Source: an uncultured Erythrobacter sp. (GTDB taxonomy: Bacteria > Pseudomonadota > Alphaproteobacteria > Sphingomonadales > Sphingomonadaceae). Taken from it: DNA of 64,000 nt. Below are positions 51,292 to 61,086 of this stretch, in pieces. The notes beneath the pieces are model-generated. The model was not told the DNA's origin, ran no database searches, and saw only the letters and a program-made list of their open reading frames with translations. Positions within the stretch are counted from its first letter, which is position 1. Every line of letters begins with the position of its first letter. The stretch lies in assembly GCF_947492365.1 (NCBI RefSeq), contig NZ_CANLMB010000001.1, positions 1,302,001 to 1,366,000 of the forward strand, written 5' to 3'. The position numbers were made by a program, and so were the translations under genes.

Positions 51292-52076
51292 AGACAGCTT
51301 TTTGGGGAGCGCCCCTGCTATTTGGCACGGCCATCGGTGCGCTCGCCCTCACCCCTGCGTCGGCGCAATCCGGCTCGCAATCAAGCTCGCAAGACCAGCT
51401 GCGCGATGCCCCCAGCGCCTTTGTCGGCAGCGGTCGGCGCGCGGCGTGGCATGCCGAGGTTGAGCGCACCGAGCGCGGCTTTCGCATCGGCAACCCCGAT
51501 GCAGAGGCGAGCCTGATCGAGTTCATCAGCTACACTTGCGGCCACTGCGCCACCTTTGCCCGCGAGGGCGAAGGTGCGCTGGACCTCGCACTGCTCGCGC
51601 CCGGCCATATGAATGTCGAAGTGCGCCCCGTGATCCGCAACGCCATCGACCTCACTGTGTCTCTGCTGGTTCAATGCGGCGGAGCAGACAGCTTCAAGGA
51701 CAGCCACCGGCTCTATCTGATGCGGCAGGAAAGCTGGCTCGACAAAGCCCGCTCGGCTCCGGCCGCGCAGCAACAAATCTGGGCGCGCGGCGACCGTGCG
51801 GCTCGGCTCAATATGGCGCAGGCGCTCGATCTGGATGACATGCTGGCAGAGCGCGGTGCGTCAATGGCCGATATCCGCACCTGTCTTTCCGATGATGAGG
51901 CCGCGCTGGCGCTGCTGCGAAATGGCCGCGCGGATAGCAGCGACTTCGGCGTCGCAGGCACGCCCAGCTTCGCGCTCGACGGTGAATTGCTCACTGGCGT
52001 GCACAATTGGGCGGCGCTCTACCCGGTGCTCAGCGAACGCTTCCGTCCCGAAAGGGAACAGGATTCGAGCTTTTAA
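51288..52076 (+). CDS. Periplasmic thioredoxin-fold protein, DsbA-like (CGHC)
   Basis: 262 residues from a GTG start coupled to the DUF721 gene. It has a signal peptide (ending ALTPASAQ) and then a Ser/Gln linker. The DsbA_2-type thioredoxin fold carries the active site SYTCGHCATFAREGEG (CxxC = CGHC), RPVIRNAIDLTVSLLVQCGG, and cis-Pro in GVAGTPSFALDGELL. It is probably a disulfide oxidase or isomerase for envelope proteins. It shares architecture with the next gene, so they look like diverged duplicates. Confidence 0.88.
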   Translation: MKTAFWGAPLLFGTAIGALALTPASAQSGSQSSSQDQLRDAPSAFVGSGRRAAWHAEVERTERGFRIGNPDAEASLIEFISYTCGHCATFAREGEGALDLALLAPGHMNVEVRPVIRNAIDLTVSLLVQCGGADSFKDSHRLYLMRQESWLDKARSAPAAQQQIWARGDRAARLNMAQALDLDDMLAERGASMADIRTCLSDDEAALALLRNGRADSSDFGVAGTPSFALDGELLTGVHNWAALYPVLSERFRPEREQDSSF

Positions 52077-52202
52077 GCGCCGCCGAGTGGGCTATATCCA
52101 CAGGACACCTCCATTTTTGCACAATCCCGCATGCTTAACCGCTTCCGCTCCTCCGGAGCATCCGTATAGTTTGCACAACTTCGATCAAAGGATCAGCCCG
52201 AG

Positions 52203-52949
52203 ATGAAATCGACCCGCACTTTGCTCAAACTCTCGCTCGCCGCGCCCTTGGCGCTCGCCCTTGCCGCATGCGGTGGCGGGTCAGGCGATGTCGAGGATGG
52301 CGACGTGATCGCACCAATCGCCGCACCCGAAGGCACCAATTGGGGCGAGACTGTCACGATCAGCGAAGAAGACGGCTATGTCCTCGGCAACCCCGATGCG
52401 CCGCTCAAACTGGTCGAGTACGCCTCGCACACTTGCGGTGCCTGCGCGAATTTCTCCGCTCAGGCCAAGCCTGGGATCAAGGAATTCGTTGCAACCGGCG
52501 TTGTGAGCTTTGAGCAGCGCAACCTCGTGCGCGACCCGATCGACCTCACCATCGCCACTCTGGTGCGCTGCGGTGCGAAAGAAAACATGCAGCCGCTGTC
52601 GGATCAGGCATGGGGCAATCTCGAAGCGACCTTTGCCGCGGTCAACCAGAACGGCGCTGCCTATCAGGCCGCAGGCGAAGCGCCGCTGGAAGAGCGCTTT
52701 GTCGGCATCGCACAGGCTGCTGGCCTGATCGACTTCTTCGCCGCACGCGGGCTTTCGGCGGATCAGCAACTCGCTTGCCTGACCGACACGGAAACCATCG
52801 AAACGATTGCCAACAATTCGAGCGAGCAGGCGTCGGAACTGAACATCAATGCCACTCCGGCCTTCCTTCTCAACGGGCGCAGGCTCGATGTGAATCAGTG
52901 GCGTGAAATTGAAGGCGTGCTGCAACGCGCCGGTGCTCGCAGCGAATAA
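52203..52949 (+). CDS. Lipoprotein thioredoxin-fold protein, DsbA-like (CGAC)
   Basis: A 248-residue lipoprotein (MKSTRTLLKLSLAAPLALALAAC, lipobox LAAC). The fold parallels the previous gene: GNPDAPLKLVEYASHTCGACANFSAQ (CGAC), RNLVRDPIDLTIATLVRCGA and INATPAFLLNGRRLDV. The lipid anchor would fix it to the membrane, unlike its soluble paralogue. The CGAC active site is unusual among DsbA proteins, and its redox potential cannot be guessed. It precedes smc by 21 bp. Confidence 0.87.
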   Translation: MKSTRTLLKLSLAAPLALALAACGGGSGDVEDGDVIAPIAAPEGTNWGETVTISEEDGYVLGNPDAPLKLVEYASHTCGACANFSAQAKPGIKEFVATGVVSFEQRNLVRDPIDLTIATLVRCGAKENMQPLSDQAWGNLEATFAAVNQNGAAYQAAGEAPLEERFVGIAQAAGLIDFFAARGLSADQQLACLTDTETIETIANNSSEQASELNINATPAFLLNGRRLDVNQWREIEGVLQRAGARSE

Positions 52950-52970
52950 TCGGGAGCACAGCAACCACCC

Positions 52971-55900
52971 ATGCAAATCAACCGGCTCAAACTCTCTGGC
53001 TTCAAAAGCTTCGTAGAGCCGGCTGAATTGCGGATTGAGCCAGGCCTGACAGGCGTTGTCGGGCCGAATGGTTGCGGCAAGTCCAATCTGCTCGAGGCAA
53101 TCCGCTGGGTGATGGGCGAAAACTCGCCCAAGTCGATGCGTTCCGGCGGGATGGAAGACGTGATCTTCGCCGGCACTGACAGCCGTCCCTCGCGCGCCTT
53201 TGCCGAAGTGGTCCTGCACGCTGCCGACGATCAGGACGAGGAACTGGTCGTCACCCGCCGGATCGAGCGCGGTGCGGGCAGCGCCTACCGCGTCAATGGC
53301 CGCGATGTCCGCGCGAAGGATGTCGCGCTGACCTTTGCCGATGCAGCAACAGGCGCGCACTCACCCGCGCTCGTCAGCCAAGGCAAGATCGCGCAGGTGA
53401 TCGCCGCCAAGCCGACCGAACGCCGCGCCATGCTCGAAGAAGCCGCAGGGATCGCGGGGCTTCACGTGCGGCGCAAGGATGCCGAGAGCAAACTGCGCTC
53501 GACCGAGAAGAACCTCGAACGGCTCGAAGATTTGATGGCGGGGCTGGATTCGCAGATGGCCTCGCTCAAACGGCAGGCCAAGCAGGCAGAGCGCTACACC
53601 AAGCTGACCGAGCAGATCCAGCATGCCGAAGCGCGGCTGGTCTTCGCCCGCTGGCGCGATGCGGCTTACTCCGCGAAGGAAGCGCGCGAGGCGGCTGAGG
53701 GAGCCGAGGCGCGGGTTGCCGCTGCGAAAGAAGCAGCCGAAGCCGCGCAAAAGGAACAGGCCGAAGCCGCCAGCAAACTTGCCGAAGCGCGCGAGGAACT
53801 GACCGACCGGCGCGACGATGCCAGCGCGCATGGGCACCGGATGGCGGCGCTGTCGGAAAAGCTGGAAGCTGCCGAAACGCGGCTTGCCGATCTGGAACGC
53901 CAACGCGCACGGCTGGAGGAAGACCGCGTCGCTGCCGACCGCATGACAAATGACGCCGCCGATGCGCTCGCGCGGCTCGAACGCGAATTGGAAGCCTCGC
54001 AGAAAAGCGTGAGCGAGGCCGAAACCACTCGCCCCGGTGTCGCCGACGCTGCCGAAAAAGCCGAACGCGCCAGCCGCGCCGCCGAACTCGCGCTGGCCAA
54101 AGCAACCGCCGACCATGCAGGCGTAGAGGCCGAATGGCGCGTTGCTGAAGCAGCCATCGAACAGGCCGAAGCGCGGCTCGCCCGTCTGACCCGCGAAGGC
54201 GAACGGATTGCCGCGACGCGCGCCGAACTGAGCGGCGCGGGTAATCCCGAAACCGCCGTCGCCGAAGCGCGCGAAGCCGCCGATGAGGCTGCGCGCGAAG
54301 TCGCCCGCTTGCGCACCCGCCTCGAAGACGACCAGGCGCGCAAGGGTGAGCTCCAGACCGCCCGCGACGAAGCCGCCAGCGCGCTCTCCGCCGCGCGTGC
54401 CGAACTGGCCGGGATCGAGCGCGAATATTCCGCCCTCGCCCGTGACCGCGACGCGCGCGAGAAACGGGCGAAGAACCGCGAAGGCCTGCCCGCAGCGCTC
54501 GACAAGGTGCGCGTGGCCAAGGGCTATGAACGCGCCATCGCCGCCGTGCTGGGCCGCGATGCGAAGTCGCCGCTTGGCGCGCCGCCTCAGGCCAGCGACG
54601 GCCGTTTCTGGACCGGCAGCAACGCACCCTCTCCCGTGGCCGAAAGCATTCTCGACCATATCAGCGACTGCCCCGCAGAACTGCGCGCGCGCCTCGCTCT
54701 GGTCCATTGCGCCGCCAAGGATGACGGTCGGACGCTCGGCCCGGGCGAATGGCTGGTCACGACCGGCGGACATTTGCGCCGCTGGGACGGCTTTGTCGCG
54801 CGCGGCGAAGGCTCAGCAGAGGCCGCGACACTCGAAGCAGCGAACCGGCTCGCCGAACTGGAAGTGCAGCTCCCCGACCTACGCGGCGCGGCTGAACTTG
54901 CCGCTGCCAATGAGACCACCGCGCGCGAGGAATTGTCCGCGCTCCAGACCGCTCTTGTGGCGCAGGAGCGCGAGATCGCAGGCGCAATCGAGGCCGAACG
55001 CGCGGCCTTGCGGGGTCTCGATTCGGCTGAAGCCGCCAAGGAACGGATCGCGACGCGGCTGGCCGAACTGGCCGAAGCCACGGGTGATCTCGAAGAACAA
55101 CAGGCCCTTGCGCAGACCGAACTGACCGAAGCGCGCGATGCCCGCGAAGCGCTGCCCGCGCCCGACGCCGGACGCGCCGCGCTCGAGGCTGCGCAGGCCA
55201 AGAACGAAGCCTCGCGCTCCGCCGTGCAGGCCACACTCGCCGAACTCGCCTCACACGATCAGGGGTTGGCCGTGGCGCGCGAGCGACTGGCGGCGCAGCA
55301 GGCCGATCATGCGAGCTGGAAGGCGCGCTCGGGCGAAGCGGCCACCCGCGTTGCCAATGCCGGAATGCGGCTTGAGGAGATCGAGGAAGAGCGCGCAGTC
55401 ATCGCTGCCAAGCCCGCCTCGCTGATGGCGGAGATTGAGCAAGGCGATGCGGTGCGCGCGCGGCTGACGCGGGAGCTTGAGGCAGCGCAAGCGGCGATGG
55501 ATCTGTGTCAGGAGGCATGCAACAGTGCCGACCGCAAGCTCGCCGATGCGCAAGAAAGCCTCGCCGTGGCGCGCGAAGGCCGCGCTACTTTGGCCACCCG
55601 GGCGGAGAACGAAGAAGCCCGCCGCAGCGAGATGGCGCGGATTTCGGGCGAGCGGTTCCAGTGCCCTCCCCCGATGCTGGGCGAGCGGTTCGACTTTGAC
55701 GACAGCACGGTCAAACCCGCCAGCGAAGAATCGGACGAAATGGACCGCCTCACCGCCAGCCGTGAGCGGATCGGGCCGGTCAATCTCGTCGCCGCCGAGG
55801 AACTTGCGCGGATCGAGGAAGAGCACGGCACCAGTGCCAGCGAACAGGCCGAACTGACCGAAGCGGTCAATCGCCTGCGCAATTCGATCGGCAATCTCAA

Positions 55901-56393
55901 CCGCGAAGGGCGCGAACGTCTGCGCGCGGCTTTCGAGGAAGTGGACGGGCATTTCCGCGTGCTGTTCACCCGCCTGTTCCAAGGCGGTCAGGCGCATCTC
56001 GCACTGGTCGATAGCGATGATCCGCTTGAGGCAGGTCTGGAGATTTACGCCCAGCCGCCGGGCAAGCGCCTGCAATCGCTTTCGCTGCTATCGGGCGGCG
56101 AGCAGGCACTGACAGCGACCGCGCTGATCTTTGCCCTGTTCCTCACCAATCCCGCACCTATCTGCGTTCTCGACGAAGTCGACGCCCCGCTCGACGATGC
56201 CAATGTGGAGCGCTTCTGCGACCTGCTCGATTCGATGGTCCGCACCACCAACACGCGCTATCTTATCGTCACGCATAACGCCGTGACGATGAGCCGCATG
56301 CACCGGCTGTTCGGGGTGACGATGGCCGAAAAAGGCGTCTCGCGCCTTGTCAGTGTCGATCTGGGTGAGGCCGAATTGCTAGCGGCGGAATGA
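52971..56393 (+). CDS. smc: Chromosome segregation protein SMC
   Basis: An ATPase that extrudes and compacts the chromosome with ScpA/ScpB. 1140 residues. The N-terminal head has Walker A GVVGPNGCGKSNLLEAIRWVMGE. Coiled-coil arms run roughly 165-505 and 655-990, very rich in Ala, Glu and Arg. The hinge lies about 510-640 (AKGYERAIAAVLGRDAKSPLG). The C-terminal head has the signature LSLLSGGEQALTATALIFAL and Walker B APICVLDEVDAPLDD. Complete. Large antisense ORFs across the coiled coil are artefacts of its skewed codons. Confidence 0.96.
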   Translation: MQINRLKLSGFKSFVEPAELRIEPGLTGVVGPNGCGKSNLLEAIRWVMGENSPKSMRSGGMEDVIFAGTDSRPSRAFAEVVLHAADDQDEELVVTRRIERGAGSAYRVNGRDVRAKDVALTFADAATGAHSPALVSQGKIAQVIAAKPTERRAMLEEAAGIAGLHVRRKDAESKLRSTEKNLERLEDLMAGLDSQMASLKRQAKQAERYTKLTEQIQHAEARLVFARWRDAAYSAKEAREAAEGAEARVAAAKEAAEAAQKEQAEAASKLAEAREELTDRRDDASAHGHRMAALSEKLEAAETRLADLERQRARLEEDRVAADRMTNDAADALARLERELEASQKSVSEAETTRPGVADAAEKAERASRAAELALAKATADHAGVEAEWRVAEAAIEQAEARLARLTREGERIAATRAELSGAGNPETAVAEAREAADEAAREVARLRTRLEDDQARKGELQTARDEAASALSAARAELAGIEREYSALARDRDAREKRAKNREGLPAALDKVRVAKGYERAIAAVLGRDAKSPLGAPPQASDGRFWTGSNAPSPVAESILDHISDCPAELRARLALVHCAAKDDGRTLGPGEWLVTTGGHLRRWDGFVARGEGSAEAATLEAANRLAELEVQLPDLRGAAELAAANETTAREELSALQTALVAQEREIAGAIEAERAALRGLDSAEAAKERIATRLAELAEATGDLEEQQALAQTELTEARDAREALPAPDAGRAALEAAQAKNEASRSAVQATLAELASHDQGLAVARERLAAQQADHASWKARSGEAATRVANAGMRLEEIEEERAVIAAKPASLMAEIEQGDAVRARLTRELEAAQAAMDLCQEACNSADRKLADAQESLAVAREGRATLATRAENEEARRSEMARISGERFQCPPPMLGERFDFDDSTVKPASEESDEMDRLTASRERIGPVNLVAAEELARIEEEHGTSASEQAELTEAVNRLRNSIGNLNREGRERLRAAFEEVDGHFRVLFTRLFQGGQAHLALVDSDDPLEAGLEIYAQPPGKRLQSLSLLSGGEQALTATALIFALFLTNPAPICVLDEVDAPLDDANVERFCDLLDSMVRTTNTRYLIVTHNAVTMSRMHRLFGVTMAEKGVSRLVSVDLGEAELLAAE

Positions 56394-56400
56394 AGCGCTC

Positions 56401-56841
56401 TTAGGCTTCGATGGCCTTGGCCAGCCGTCCGCGCAGGTTTTTGAGTTTGGCAATTGCGTCAGAGTAGTCCGGCTTGGGCGCTTCGGCCGCGCCTGTATCG
56501 TCGGCCCTGCGCGATTGGCCGTCACCGGCATTGGCTCGCCGGTCCCCGACGCGCCGGTCTTCGCGCCGCCGGTCCATGCCGGACGCGCCGCTTGAACGCA
56601 GCACCGCTTCGGCCCCTTTGAGCGTGTAGCCCTCTTCGTTCACCAGCCGGTTGATCGCTTCGACCATTTCGATGTCATTGGGGCGGTAGAGCCGTCGTCC
56701 GCCGCTGCGTTTCATCGGTTTGAGCAGCGAAAACTGCTGCTCCCAATAGCGCAGGACATGCGGCTTGATGCCAAGAGCCTCGCTCACCTCGCCAATTGTG
56801 CGAAAGGCGGCGCGATCCTTGCCATCATTAAATTCGACCAT
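56401..56841 (-). CDS. MerR family transcriptional regulator
   Basis: 146 residues. The N-terminal MerR winged helix reads AAFRTIGEVSEALGIKPHVLRYWEQQFSLLKPMKRSGGRRLYRPNDIEMVEAINRLVNEEGYTLKGAEAVL. A charged, disordered tail with DRRREDRRVGDRR follows. This short MerR sits next to ihfA in many alphaproteobacteria, usually with the plsX-fabH-ihfA-merR order seen here. No sensor Cys is visible, so the effector is unknown. Confidence 0.92.
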   Translation of the reverse strand: MVEFNDGKDRAAFRTIGEVSEALGIKPHVLRYWEQQFSLLKPMKRSGGRRLYRPNDIEMVEAINRLVNEEGYTLKGAEAVLRSSGASGMDRRREDRRVGDRRANAGDGQSRRADDTGAAEAPKPDYSDAIAKLKNLRGRLAKAIEA

Positions 56842-56877
56842 GCTAGTCCTCTATCGGGATTGTCCTGATCGGGCCGG

Positions 56878-57177
56878 TTAGCCCTTCGCAATCCGTTCCT
56901 TGAGCAGCTGGCTGGCGCGGAATGTCAGGACGCGGCGCGAAGTGATCGGCACTTCGACCCCGGTCTTGGGATTGCGGCCAATCCGTTCATTCTTGTCGCG
57001 CAGGACAAAACTGCCAAAGCCTGAAATCTTGACGTTCTCGCCATTTTCCAGCGCGCCCGTCATCTTGTCGAGAATGGCTTCGACCAGCTCGAGCGATTCG
57101 GCCCGGCTGAAACCCATCTTGCGATTGATTGTCTCGGCCAGATCGGCGCGGGTTAGCGTACCCACCGAACGCATCAT
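56878..57177 (-). CDS. ihfA: Integration host factor subunit alpha
   Basis: A DNA-bending nucleoid protein forming a heterodimer with IhfB. The 99-residue product has [82 protein letters not shown], with the DNA-intercalating GRNPKTG beta-arm. Three ATGs (57183, 57177, 57174) are close together; GAGGGAG is 8 nt before 57177, which is therefore preferred. It is part of the plsX-fabH-ihfA-merR run. Confidence 0.95.
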   Translation of the reverse strand: MMRSVGTLTRADLAETINRKMGFSRAESLELVEAILDKMTGALENGENVKISGFGSFVLRDKNERIGRNPKTGVEVPITSRRVLTFRASQLLKERIAKG

Positions 57178-57301
57178 ACGCATCTCTCCCTCAAAAACGC
57201 GGCCCCTACGGATTGCGGCTGTTTGTATTGAAAAAATTGCAATTGGGCAATGTAGCCGGTCGAAAACCGTGGTTTATTCGCGGTAAAGCCGCGCGCAAAG
57301 A

Positions 57302-58279
57302 TCAAATGCGGATCAGACTTGCGCCCCATGTAAAGCCGCCGCCCATCGCTTCAAACATGACCAGATCGCCTGATTTGATCCGCCCGTCCTTGCGCGCCAC
57401 ATCAAAGGCGAGCGGGACAGAAGCAGCCGATGTGTTGGCGTGTTGGTCCACGGTGACGATCACCTTGTCAGCCGGAATGCCGAGCTTTTTCGCGGTCGCA
57501 TCGAGGATCCGCGCATTGGCCTGATGCGGCACGACCCAGTCGATGTCATCAGCCGAAAGATCAGCGTCTTCAAGGACTTCGCCAAGGACGCTGGCAAGGT
57601 TTACCACCGCATGGCGGAACACTTCGCGGCCCTTCATGCGCAGATGGCCGACCGTTTGCGTGGTTGAAGGTCCGCCATCGACATAGAGCAAATCGTGCTG
57701 CGCGCCGTCGGCGTGAAGCCGGCTTGCGAGCACGCCCGGCCCGCCTTCGCGCGCCGGATTGGCAGCGTCAGGCGCTTCGAGCACAACTGCCCCCGCGCCA
57801 TCGCCAAACAGCACGCAGGTCGTGCGATCTTCCCAGTCGAGAATTCTGCTGAAAGTTTCTGCGCCGATCACCAAAGCGCGCTTCGCAGTGCCGGTTGCGA
57901 GCAGCGAATCGGCAGTGGTCAGCGCGTAGAGGAAGCCCGAACACACCGCCGCGACATCGAACGCGACCCCGCCATTGCAGCCCAGCGCGTGCTGGACCTT
58001 GGTCGCGGTCGCCGGGAATGTGTTGTCCGGAGTGGCGGTCGCGACAATGATTAAACCGATATCCTTGGCCTCTAGGCCCGCATCGGCAAGCGCGGCACGC
58101 GCGGCCTGTGTGGCGAGAGTCGCGGTGGTCTCCCCCTCGCCAGCGATATGGCGTTGGCGGATGCCGGTGCGCTCAACGATCCACTCATCCGATGTGTCGA
58201 TCTGCGCGGCGAGTTCGGCATTCGGCACCACCCGCTTTGGCAATGCAGAGCCTGAGCCAAGCAGGCGCGAGCCGGTCAC
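57302..58279 (-). CDS. fabH: Beta-ketoacyl-ACP synthase III
   Basis: Starts fatty-acid synthesis by condensing acetyl-CoA with malonyl-ACP. The 325-residue product shows the catalytic Cys in [18 protein letters not shown], His in [14 protein letters not shown] and Asn in [30 protein letters not shown] begins the domain. Its ATG overlaps the plsX stop by 4 bp. Normal length. Confidence 0.97.
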   Translation of the reverse strand: MTGSRLLGSGSALPKRVVPNAELAAQIDTSDEWIVERTGIRQRHIAGEGETTATLATQAARAALADAGLEAKDIGLIIVATATPDNTFPATATKVQHALGCNGGVAFDVAAVCSGFLYALTTADSLLATGTAKRALVIGAETFSRILDWEDRTTCVLFGDGAGAVVLEAPDAANPAREGGPGVLASRLHADGAQHDLLYVDGGPSTTQTVGHLRMKGREVFRHAVVNLASVLGEVLEDADLSADDIDWVVPHQANARILDATAKKLGIPADKVIVTVDQHANTSAASVPLAFDVARKDGRIKSGDLVMFEAMGGGFTWGASLIRI

Positions 58280-59376
58280 TTAGTGGCTCCGTCTTGGCTG
58301 CTCGCGGCGGCTGCGGAAGGGGTGCCGTTGCTGCGCAGCGCGTCTTCTCCCAGTTCGGCAAGGTCTTGCGCGATACGCTGGGTCAGCTTGTCTTCGAGAA
58401 GTTTGGCCGCGACATTGACCGCGTGGGCGACGCCCTTTGCTGTCGCGCTGCCATGGCTTTTCACCACGACGCCGTTGAGGCCAAGGAAGACCGCGCCATT
58501 ATGGTTGTTGGGGTCAAGATGGTGCTTGAGCAGCTCGGTCGCAGGACGCGAGACCAGAAAGCCGATCTTGGAGCGCAGCGAGCTGGTGAAAGCCTGCCTC
58601 AGAAGGTCGGTCACAAAGCGCGCCGATCCCTCGATCGCTTTCAAGGCGATATTGCCCGAGAAACCGTCCGTGACGACCACATGGGTTTCGCCGCGATTGA
58701 TCTTGTCGCTTTCAACAAAGCCGTCAAACTGGAGCGCCAGAGCGCCCTCTTCGCGCGCGCAGGCCTGTGTCAGCAGCGCCGCGGCATCGCGCAGAGCATC
58801 GGTGCCCTTGATCTCTTCGGTGCCGATATTGAGCAGGCGCACGCTCGGCTTTTCAAAGCCGTTGACGATCCGCGAATAGGCCGCGCCCATCACCGCATAT
58901 TGGACAAGGTTGCGCGCATCGGCCTCTGTATTGGCGCCCAGATCGAGCATCACCACATCATGCGGCTCCAGCGTGGGCATCAAAGCCGCGAGCGCCGGGC
59001 GGTCGATGCCGGGCATTGTGCGAAGGGCAATCTTGCTCATCGCCATCAGCGCGCCGGTATTGCCCGCGCTCACCGCTGCTCCGGCCTGCCCTTCCTTCAC
59101 CGCGTTGACGGCGAGGCCCATGCTGGTGGTCTTGGCACGGCGGATTGCCTTGGAAGGCTGCTCATCGCCGCTGATGACATCGTCGCAGTGGAGGATTTCA
59201 GACGCGCCCGCCATGCCCGGATGGTTCTCAAGCGCGCGTTCAATCCGCTCGCGGTCACCCACGAGCAGGAAGTTGAACTTGTCATGCTTGCGGCGGGCCA
59301 TAGCCGCGCCTTCGACCATGACGCGCACGCCCTCATCGCCGCCCATCGCGTCAATTGCGATACGCGGGAGAGTCAT
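58276..59376 (-). CDS. plsX: Phosphate acyltransferase PlsX
   Basis: Makes acyl-phosphate from acyl-ACP for phosphatidate synthesis; the later steps use PlsY and PlsC. The 366-residue product has [72 protein letters not shown], and [18 protein letters not shown]. It lies 27 bp downstream of rpmF and overlaps fabH, the widely conserved rpmF-plsX-fabH arrangement. Confidence 0.97.
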   Translation of the reverse strand: MTLPRIAIDAMGGDEGVRVMVEGAAMARRKHDKFNFLLVGDRERIERALENHPGMAGASEILHCDDVISGDEQPSKAIRRAKTTSMGLAVNAVKEGQAGAAVSAGNTGALMAMSKIALRTMPGIDRPALAALMPTLEPHDVVMLDLGANTEADARNLVQYAVMGAAYSRIVNGFEKPSVRLLNIGTEEIKGTDALRDAAALLTQACAREEGALALQFDGFVESDKINRGETHVVVTDGFSGNIALKAIEGSARFVTDLLRQAFTSSLRSKIGFLVSRPATELLKHHLDPNNHNGAVFLGLNGVVVKSHGSATAKGVAHAVNVAAKLLEDKLTQRIAQDLAELGEDALRSNGTPSAAAASSQDGATK

Positions 59377-59402
59377 GCGCCTGGTCCTTCTTTACTGACG
59401 GG

Positions 59403-59585
59403 TCAGATGCCCTTGGGCACGATCACTTCGCGGCCGTTATAAAAGCCGCATGCCGAGCACAGATTGTGCGGACGCTTGAGTTCGCCGCAGTTCGAGCATT
59501 CCTGGAATGCTTCGACTTTCAGCGAATCGTGTGCGCGGCGATTACCGCGACGGTGCGGGGAAACTTTTCTCTTGGGGACTGCCAT
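59403..59585 (-). CDS. rpmF: 50S ribosomal protein L32
   Basis: 60 residues, [20 protein letters not shown] then a CxxC-type pair in [24 protein letters not shown], with all four zinc-binding cysteines present. The zinc-containing form suggests ribosome L32 of the C+ type. It leads the operon with plsX and fabH. Confidence 0.97.
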   Translation of the reverse strand: MAVPKRKVSPHRRGNRRAHDSLKVEAFQECSNCGELKRPHNLCSACGFYNGREVIVPKGI

Positions 59586-59835
59586 GGCTAAGCCACTTCC
59601 TCAAATAAACATGTGTCTGGACGGGGAAACCCGCGCCGGTGATTTCGATAGTCGCCATTAGGGCAAGGGGCCGATGCGCACAAGATAAAGTCCCATGCGA
59701 ATGCGTCGTCCGAGCCGGTTGTGGCGGAAGGCGCGCGCTATAACGGAAAAATCGCCCGTTGCAAGCATGGGAGTTGCCAGCAGTGAGACGAAGCTCCAAG
59801 CAGCTATCCAAGAAGACACATTGAGGGGATATCAA

Positions 59836-60234
59836 ATGGACACTTTGCTCACGGTTACACTGGCGTCGGCTGCGGCTGCGGCGATTCTCAACATCTGGCT
59901 GATGCTGCGGATCGGCGCGATCCGCCGTGCGGCAGAGATCAGCATCGGCGATGGCGGCAGCGAGCCTCTGCAACGCCGGATGCGCGCGCAGGCCAATTTC
60001 ATCGAAAGCACGCCTTTTGTCCTGATCCTGATCGCAGCGATCGAGCTTGCCGGCAAAGGCGCGCCGTGGCTTGCCTATGTCGCAGGCGTCTATTTCATCG
60101 GCCGCATCCTGCACGCCTATGGCATGGACGGCGCATCGCTGAAGTGGGGCCGGTTTGTCGGCACGATTGTGACTCTGCTGGTGCTGCTGGGTCTCGGCAT
60201 TTTCGCAGCGCTGGTCGCTGCGCGGGTGCTCTAA
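59836..60234 (+). CDS. MAPEG family membrane protein
   Basis: 132 residues with four membrane helices. It opens MDTLLTVTLASAAAAAILNIWLMLRIGAIRRAAEISIGDGG, then QRRMRAQANFIESTPFVLILIAAIELAGKGA, the MAPEG signature RxRAQxNFIExxP. MAPEG proteins are trimeric glutathione transferases or related. GAGGGGAT precedes the ATG at 59836; the longer open frame from 59695 is not homologous. It is divergent from rpmF. Confidence 0.88.
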   Translation: MDTLLTVTLASAAAAAILNIWLMLRIGAIRRAAEISIGDGGSEPLQRRMRAQANFIESTPFVLILIAAIELAGKGAPWLAYVAGVYFIGRILHAYGMDGASLKWGRFVGTIVTLLVLLGLGIFAALVAARVL

Positions 60235-60248
60235 GAGCTCCCACCCCT

Positions 60249-60338
60249 TGGTCACGGCAGTCAAAGGGCGACTGCCCGCCCGCAGCGAGTGCAGCTTGCT
60301 GCACGTCTAGCGAGGACGCACCCGCGGAGGCGGGTGCG
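60249..60338 (-). repeat. Structured repeat, copy B (minus orientation)
   Basis: On the minus strand: hairpin 1 CGCACCCGC CTCC GCGGGTGCG (9 bp, 60317-60338), GTCCTCGCTAGAC, hairpin 2 GTGCAGC AA GCTGCAC (60289-60304), CTGCGGGCGGGC, and the 18-mer shared with copy C. It begins 4 bp after the stop of the MBL hydrolase and may act as its 3' structure. Confidence 0.8.
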
Positions 60339-60341
60339 CAA

Positions 60342-60983
60342 TCAAGAAAGCGCGTAGTCGCTCACAAACGCATTGGTCTTGCGCTCTTGGCCAAAGGTGC
60401 TGGTCGGGCCGTGGCCGGGGATGAACATCACGTCATCGCCCAGCGGCCAGAGGCGCTGGGTGATGGCGTCGATCAGGTCTTGGTGATTGCCGCGCGGGAA
60501 ATCGGTGCGCCCGATGCTTCCCTGAAACAGCACGTCGCCGACAACCGCAAAGCGGCTGGGTGCGTGGAAGAAGACCACATGGCCGGGTGTGTGGCCGGGG
60601 CAATGGATCACGTCGAGCGTCAACTCGCCCAATGTCACCGTGTCGCCATTCTCCAGCCAGCGGTCAGGCGTGAAGCTCGCCGCCTCCATCCCGTAGCGCG
60701 CCCCGTCTGAGTCGAGCTGCTCGATCCAGAACAGATCGTCCTTGTGCGGGCCTTCGATGGGCAGCCCGAGTTCCTCCGCCAGCATGCCCGCCTGACCGCA
60801 ATGATCGAGATGGCCGTGGGTGATGAAAATCTTGACCAGATCAACGCCAGCCTTAGCGACACCCTCTTTGAGCTTGTCGAGATCACCGCCCGGATCAATC
60901 AGCGCGGCTTTATTGGTGGCCGTGCACCAGATCAGCGAGCAATTCTGCTGAAGCGGCGTCACCGGAATGATCGCGGCTTTCAT
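60342..60983 (-). CDS. MBL-fold metallo-hydrolase (YcbL/glyoxalase II-like)
   Basis: A 213-residue metal hydrolase. The HxHxDH metal motif is in FITHGHLDHCGQAGML; other ligands are in HCPGHTPGHVVFFH, VGDVLFQGSIGRTDFP and FIPGHGPTSTFGQE. This matches the short glyoxalase-II-type YcbL group of about 215 residues. The start at 60983 (MKAAIIPVTPLQQNCSL) fits the family; ATGs at 61013 and 61049 would extend it. Its substrate is probably a thioester, unproven. Confidence 0.9.
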   Translation of the reverse strand: MKAAIIPVTPLQQNCSLIWCTATNKAALIDPGGDLDKLKEGVAKAGVDLVKIFITHGHLDHCGQAGMLAEELGLPIEGPHKDDLFWIEQLDSDGARYGMEAASFTPDRWLENGDTVTLGELTLDVIHCPGHTPGHVVFFHAPSRFAVVGDVLFQGSIGRTDFPRGNHQDLIDAITQRLWPLGDDVMFIPGHGPTSTFGQERKTNAFVSDYALS

Positions 60984-61086
60984 AGGGGGTGTTGGTTTGG
61001 GTTGGTGGGTCATGCCGGGCGATGTGGCTTGCTTTGCAACCAATTTCAACCAGACGTCTGATGCAAAGCAACTACTCGGAATCGTG

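Noticed and set aside
53361..54773. A 470-residue Gly/Phe-rich reading frame antisense to smc
   Set aside because: It mirrors the biased Ala/Glu/Arg codons of the coiled coil. It has no ribosome site, no homology, and smc is certain on the other strand.
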